Source: Nitrososphaera sp. (lineage in GTDB: Archaea > Thermoproteota > Nitrososphaeria > Nitrososphaerales > Nitrososphaeraceae). From it: DNA of 7,610 nt. This document shows, one piece after another, positions 6,425 to 7,610 of this stretch. Every line of letters begins with the position of its first letter. Position 1 is the first letter of the stretch. The translations under genes were made by a program, and so were the position numbers. The stretch lies in contig JAJPDY010000053.1 in NCBI GenBank assembly GCA_023252395.1, positions 1 to 7,610 of the forward strand, read 5' to 3'. A model generated the notes under the pieces. The model ran no database searches. It saw only the letters and a list, made by a program, of their open reading frames with translations, and had not been told where the DNA came from.

Positions 6425-6728
6425 GCTGCTTTATCTGGCGCTCCCACTTGCCGTTGCTAAACACTCCAAACTTGTAGGTCTTGTCGCCAGACGTTATCAC
6501 TATCTTTTTCACGAGAAAGCCCTCAGCCTTGACCGCCGTTATCTTGTCAAGCGGTATGTCTATTACTACCTCGCCTTCCTTCTTTGAGAGCGTGGCCATC
6601 CTGCCTTCTGTCTTTTGGAATACAATTCGCCGGTCAGTCAGAATGAGTATGCCGCTTCTCAGCTTGTCCTCGGCGCAGTCCTCGTCAAGGACGACCTTTT
6701 CCCCTGCCGCCGGCTCAAAGCTCACCAC
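6408..6728 (-). CDS. small PH/GRAM-like domain protein of unknown function
   Basis: This 106-residue protein looks like one pleckstrin-homology/GRAM-type beta-barrel. It has an N-terminal strand region, the typical GILILTDRRIVFQK signature at 26-39, alternating beta strands (GEVVIDIPLDKITAVKAEG near 52-70, KIVITSGDKTYKFGV near 75-89), and a final amphipathic helix (GKWERQIKQL). There is no signal peptide or membrane segment, so it is probably cytosolic. Ligand and partner cannot be read from the sequence. The start is GTG at 6728, with a TATA-like octamer centred 27.5 bases upstream; a second GTG follows directly at 6725. The gene lies between the two KEOPS genes on the opposite strand, overlapping kae1 by 17 bases and facing away from bud32 across 33 bases. 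The fold assignment rests on the LTDRRI pattern and strand layout only. Confidence 0.75.
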   Translation of the reverse strand: MVSFEPAAGEKVVLDEDCAEDKLRSGILILTDRRIVFQKTEGRMATLSKKEGEVVIDIPLDKITAVKAEGFLVKKIVITSGDKTYKFGVFSNGKWERQIKQLKGAS

Positions 6729-6729
6729 G

Positions 6730-6737
6730 TTTTTATC
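6730..6737 (+). promoter_or_regulatory. TATA-like box of bud32
   Basis: TTTTTATC is centred 28.5 bases before the proposed bud32 TTG start at 6762. It begins just outside the start codon of the divergent PH-like gene, so the element upstream of it (the BRE position) lies within that gene's coding sequence. The spacing is close to that seen for the other non-AUG starts in the window. Confidence 0.45.
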
Positions 6738-6751
6738 TCAAGAGTAGAGGC

Positions 6752-6759
6752 TATATTAC
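6752..6759 (-). promoter_or_regulatory. TATA-like box of the PH-like gene
   Basis: On the minus strand the octamer reads GTAATATA and its centre is 27.5 bases upstream of the GTG at 6728. It sits immediately in front of the bud32 start codon, so the two divergent promoters occupy the same 33 bases. Confidence 0.45.
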
Positions 6760-6761
6760 TA

Positions 6762-7367
6762 TTGCAGCTGGCAAAGAGGGGCGCAGAAGCAGATATCTAC
6801 ATCGTAGAGTGGGGCGGTAGAAAAGCCGTTTCAAAGGTGCGCTCGCCCAAGCCCTATCGCCATGAAGCGCTTGACGCCACGATAAGGAAGCACCGGACAA
6901 TTCATGAAGCAAGCTTTATGTCGGCTGCAAAGTCTGCCGGCGTCATGTCGCCTTTTGTGCATTTTGTCGACCCTGCAAGGGCGGAGATAATAATGGAGTT
7001 CGTGGAAGGGCAAAACGTCAGGGACGCGATAACGCCAGACCTTTGTTATGAAATGGGCCGCTATGCCGCCATGCTGCATACAAGCAACATAATCCACGGC
7101 GACCTGACTACTTCAAACTTTATCGCAGGCAAAAAACTTGTCCTGCTTGATTTTGGGCTGTCGTACTATTCAGAGCGCATGGAGGACATGGCAACTGACA
7201 TTCGATTGATAAAGGAGGTTTTTACGAGCGCGCACATTGCAACCAAGAAAGCTTTTCCGCGCTTTATTGAAGGCTATGCAAATGTATCTGGAGAGAAAAA
7301 AGCCGGCAAGATACTTGAGAACGTAAAGGAAATAGAGCAGCGCGGAAGGTACGCAAGAATAACCTGA
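6762..7367 (+). CDS. bud32: KEOPS subunit Bud32 (atypical small protein kinase/ATPase)
   Basis: Bud32 is the small kinase-fold subunit of KEOPS. It binds Kae1 and hydrolyses ATP to support t6A formation on tRNA. From the TTG at 6762 the protein has 201 residues, the normal archaeal size. It begins with the Bud32-type KRGAEADIY, followed by KAVSKVRSPKPYRHEALD with the likely ATP-contacting lysine, then EFVEGQNVRD. The catalytic loop is HGDLTTSN at 112-119 (Asp114, Asn119), the metal-binding motif is DFGLS at 130-134, and a basic C-terminus ends in RGRYAR. The frame stays open back to an ATG at 6615, which would give 250 residues. That extra 49-residue stretch is antisense to the PH-like gene, matches no Bud32 N-terminus, and would precede the promoter box, so I reject it. 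Together with kae1 this gives two of the KEOPS genes; Cgi121 and Pcc1 are not in the window. Confidence 0.93.
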   Translation: MQLAKRGAEADIYIVEWGGRKAVSKVRSPKPYRHEALDATIRKHRTIHEASFMSAAKSAGVMSPFVHFVDPARAEIIMEFVEGQNVRDAITPDLCYEMGRYAAMLHTSNIIHGDLTTSNFIAGKKLVLLDFGLSYYSERMEDMATDIRLIKEVFTSAHIATKKAFPRFIEGYANVSGEKKAGKILENVKEIEQRGRYARIT

Positions 7368-7370
7368 CAA

Positions 7371-7378
7371 TTTTTATT
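7371..7378 (+). promoter_or_regulatory. TATA-like box of the rdgB/HAM1 gene, also a possible bud32 terminator
   Basis: TTTTTATT is centred 27.5 bases before the TTG at 7402. It starts four bases after the bud32 stop. The surrounding T-rich run (7371-7379) could also end the bud32 transcript, since archaeal termination uses such tracts. Confidence 0.5.
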
Positions 7379-7401
7379 TCAGGCTGCCAGCTGTGACGCT
7401 G

Positions 7402-7610
7402 TTGCAGGTAACGTTTGCAAGCACCAACCAAAACAAGTACCGCGAGGTCCAATCAATATTATCCGCCCACAGAATAGTTGTTGACTTTGCGCAAGCCGAG
7501 CTTGTCGAAATCCAGTCAGACTCGCTTGAAGAAATCGCAAAAGAAAAAGCCAAGAGTGCCTTCGCTCAAATCCGGAAACCTGTAATAGTTGAAGACGATG
7601 GGTTGTTTAT
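7402..7610 (+). CDS. rdgB: ITP/XTP pyrophosphatase, RdgB/HAM1 family (3' end beyond window)
   Basis: This family hydrolyses non-canonical purine triphosphates (ITP, dITP, XTP) to monophosphates and keeps them out of RNA and DNA. Only the first 69 residues are visible. They show the family opening VTFASTNQNKYREV at 3-16, with the phosphate-binding S/T-x-N-x-x-K pattern (Thr8/Asn9/Lys12), an EIAKEKAKSAF helix near 45-55, and the VEDDGLF motif at 63-69 that carries a catalytic acidic residue. TTG at 7402 is preferred as the start for its promoter spacing and because the conserved strand begins two codons later; GTG at 7393 is the alternative and would add three residues. It follows bud32 by 34 bases but appears to have its own promoter. 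The gene is cut by the window edge, not broken. Confidence 0.9.
   Translation, partial: MQVTFASTNQNKYREVQSILSAHRIVVDFAQAELVEIQSDSLEEIAKEKAKSAFAQIRKPVIVEDDGLF

Noticed and set aside
1..7610. CRISPR arrays, tRNA or rRNA genes, insertion sequences, long repeats
   Set aside because: I saw no repeated units, cloverleaf-like segments, transposase motifs or inverted ends by eye.

Overview
The window looks like a chromosomal segment of an archaeon, most likely a soil thaumarchaeote of the Nitrososphaera type. This is inferred from gene content: separate archaeal Kae1 and Bud32 (KEOPS), an archaeal Obg/YchF GTPase with an NKAD motif, an archaeal-style RNase J, a preQ0/archaeosine gene set with a bacterial-type FolE, roughly even GC, and archaeal TATA-like boxes in place of bacterial promoters. 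No mobile element, CRISPR array, tRNA or rRNA gene was seen. The segment is dense housekeeping DNA, with no gap above about 115 bases.

Left block (1-1628). A beta-CASP metallo-beta-lactamase nuclease of the RNase J family runs leftward off the window edge. A 47-residue zinc-ribbon protein is divergent from it. Its stop codon shares a CTAG with the stop of folE, which converges on it.

Centre-left block (1625-4151, minus strand). In transcription order this holds a DUF985 cupin, queC, queE and folE. FolE starts the preQ0 pathway from GTP, and QueE and QueC make 7-carboxy-7-deazaguanine and then preQ0. In archaea preQ0 is inserted into tRNA position 15 to become archaeosine. The QueD/PTPS step and the tRNA transglycosylase are not in the window. 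queC and queE overlap by 41 bases and queE and folE are 10 bases apart, so these genes are probably one transcript. A second promoter appears to lie in front of queC.

Right block (4198-7610). The ychF-like GTPase gene and kae1 run rightward and are separated by one base. A small PH/GRAM-like gene on the minus strand converges on kae1 with a 17-base overlap and diverges from bud32 across only 33 bases. An ITP/XTP pyrophosphatase gene (RdgB/HAM1) follows and runs off the right edge. Kae1 and Bud32 are subunits of the same KEOPS complex, which makes t6A at position 37 of ANN-decoding tRNAs. tRNA modification is therefore the shared theme of the window (preQ0/archaeosine and t6A), with translation-GTPase, RNA-decay and nucleotide-sanitation genes nearby.

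The most notable signal is in the gene starts. Five genes have a TTG and one a GTG start, and each lies about 27-28 bases downstream of the centre of a TATA-like octamer. This suggests leaderless transcripts that begin on non-AUG codons, and it moves several start sites from where a longest-ORF reading would put them. I found no clearly new multi-gene system.
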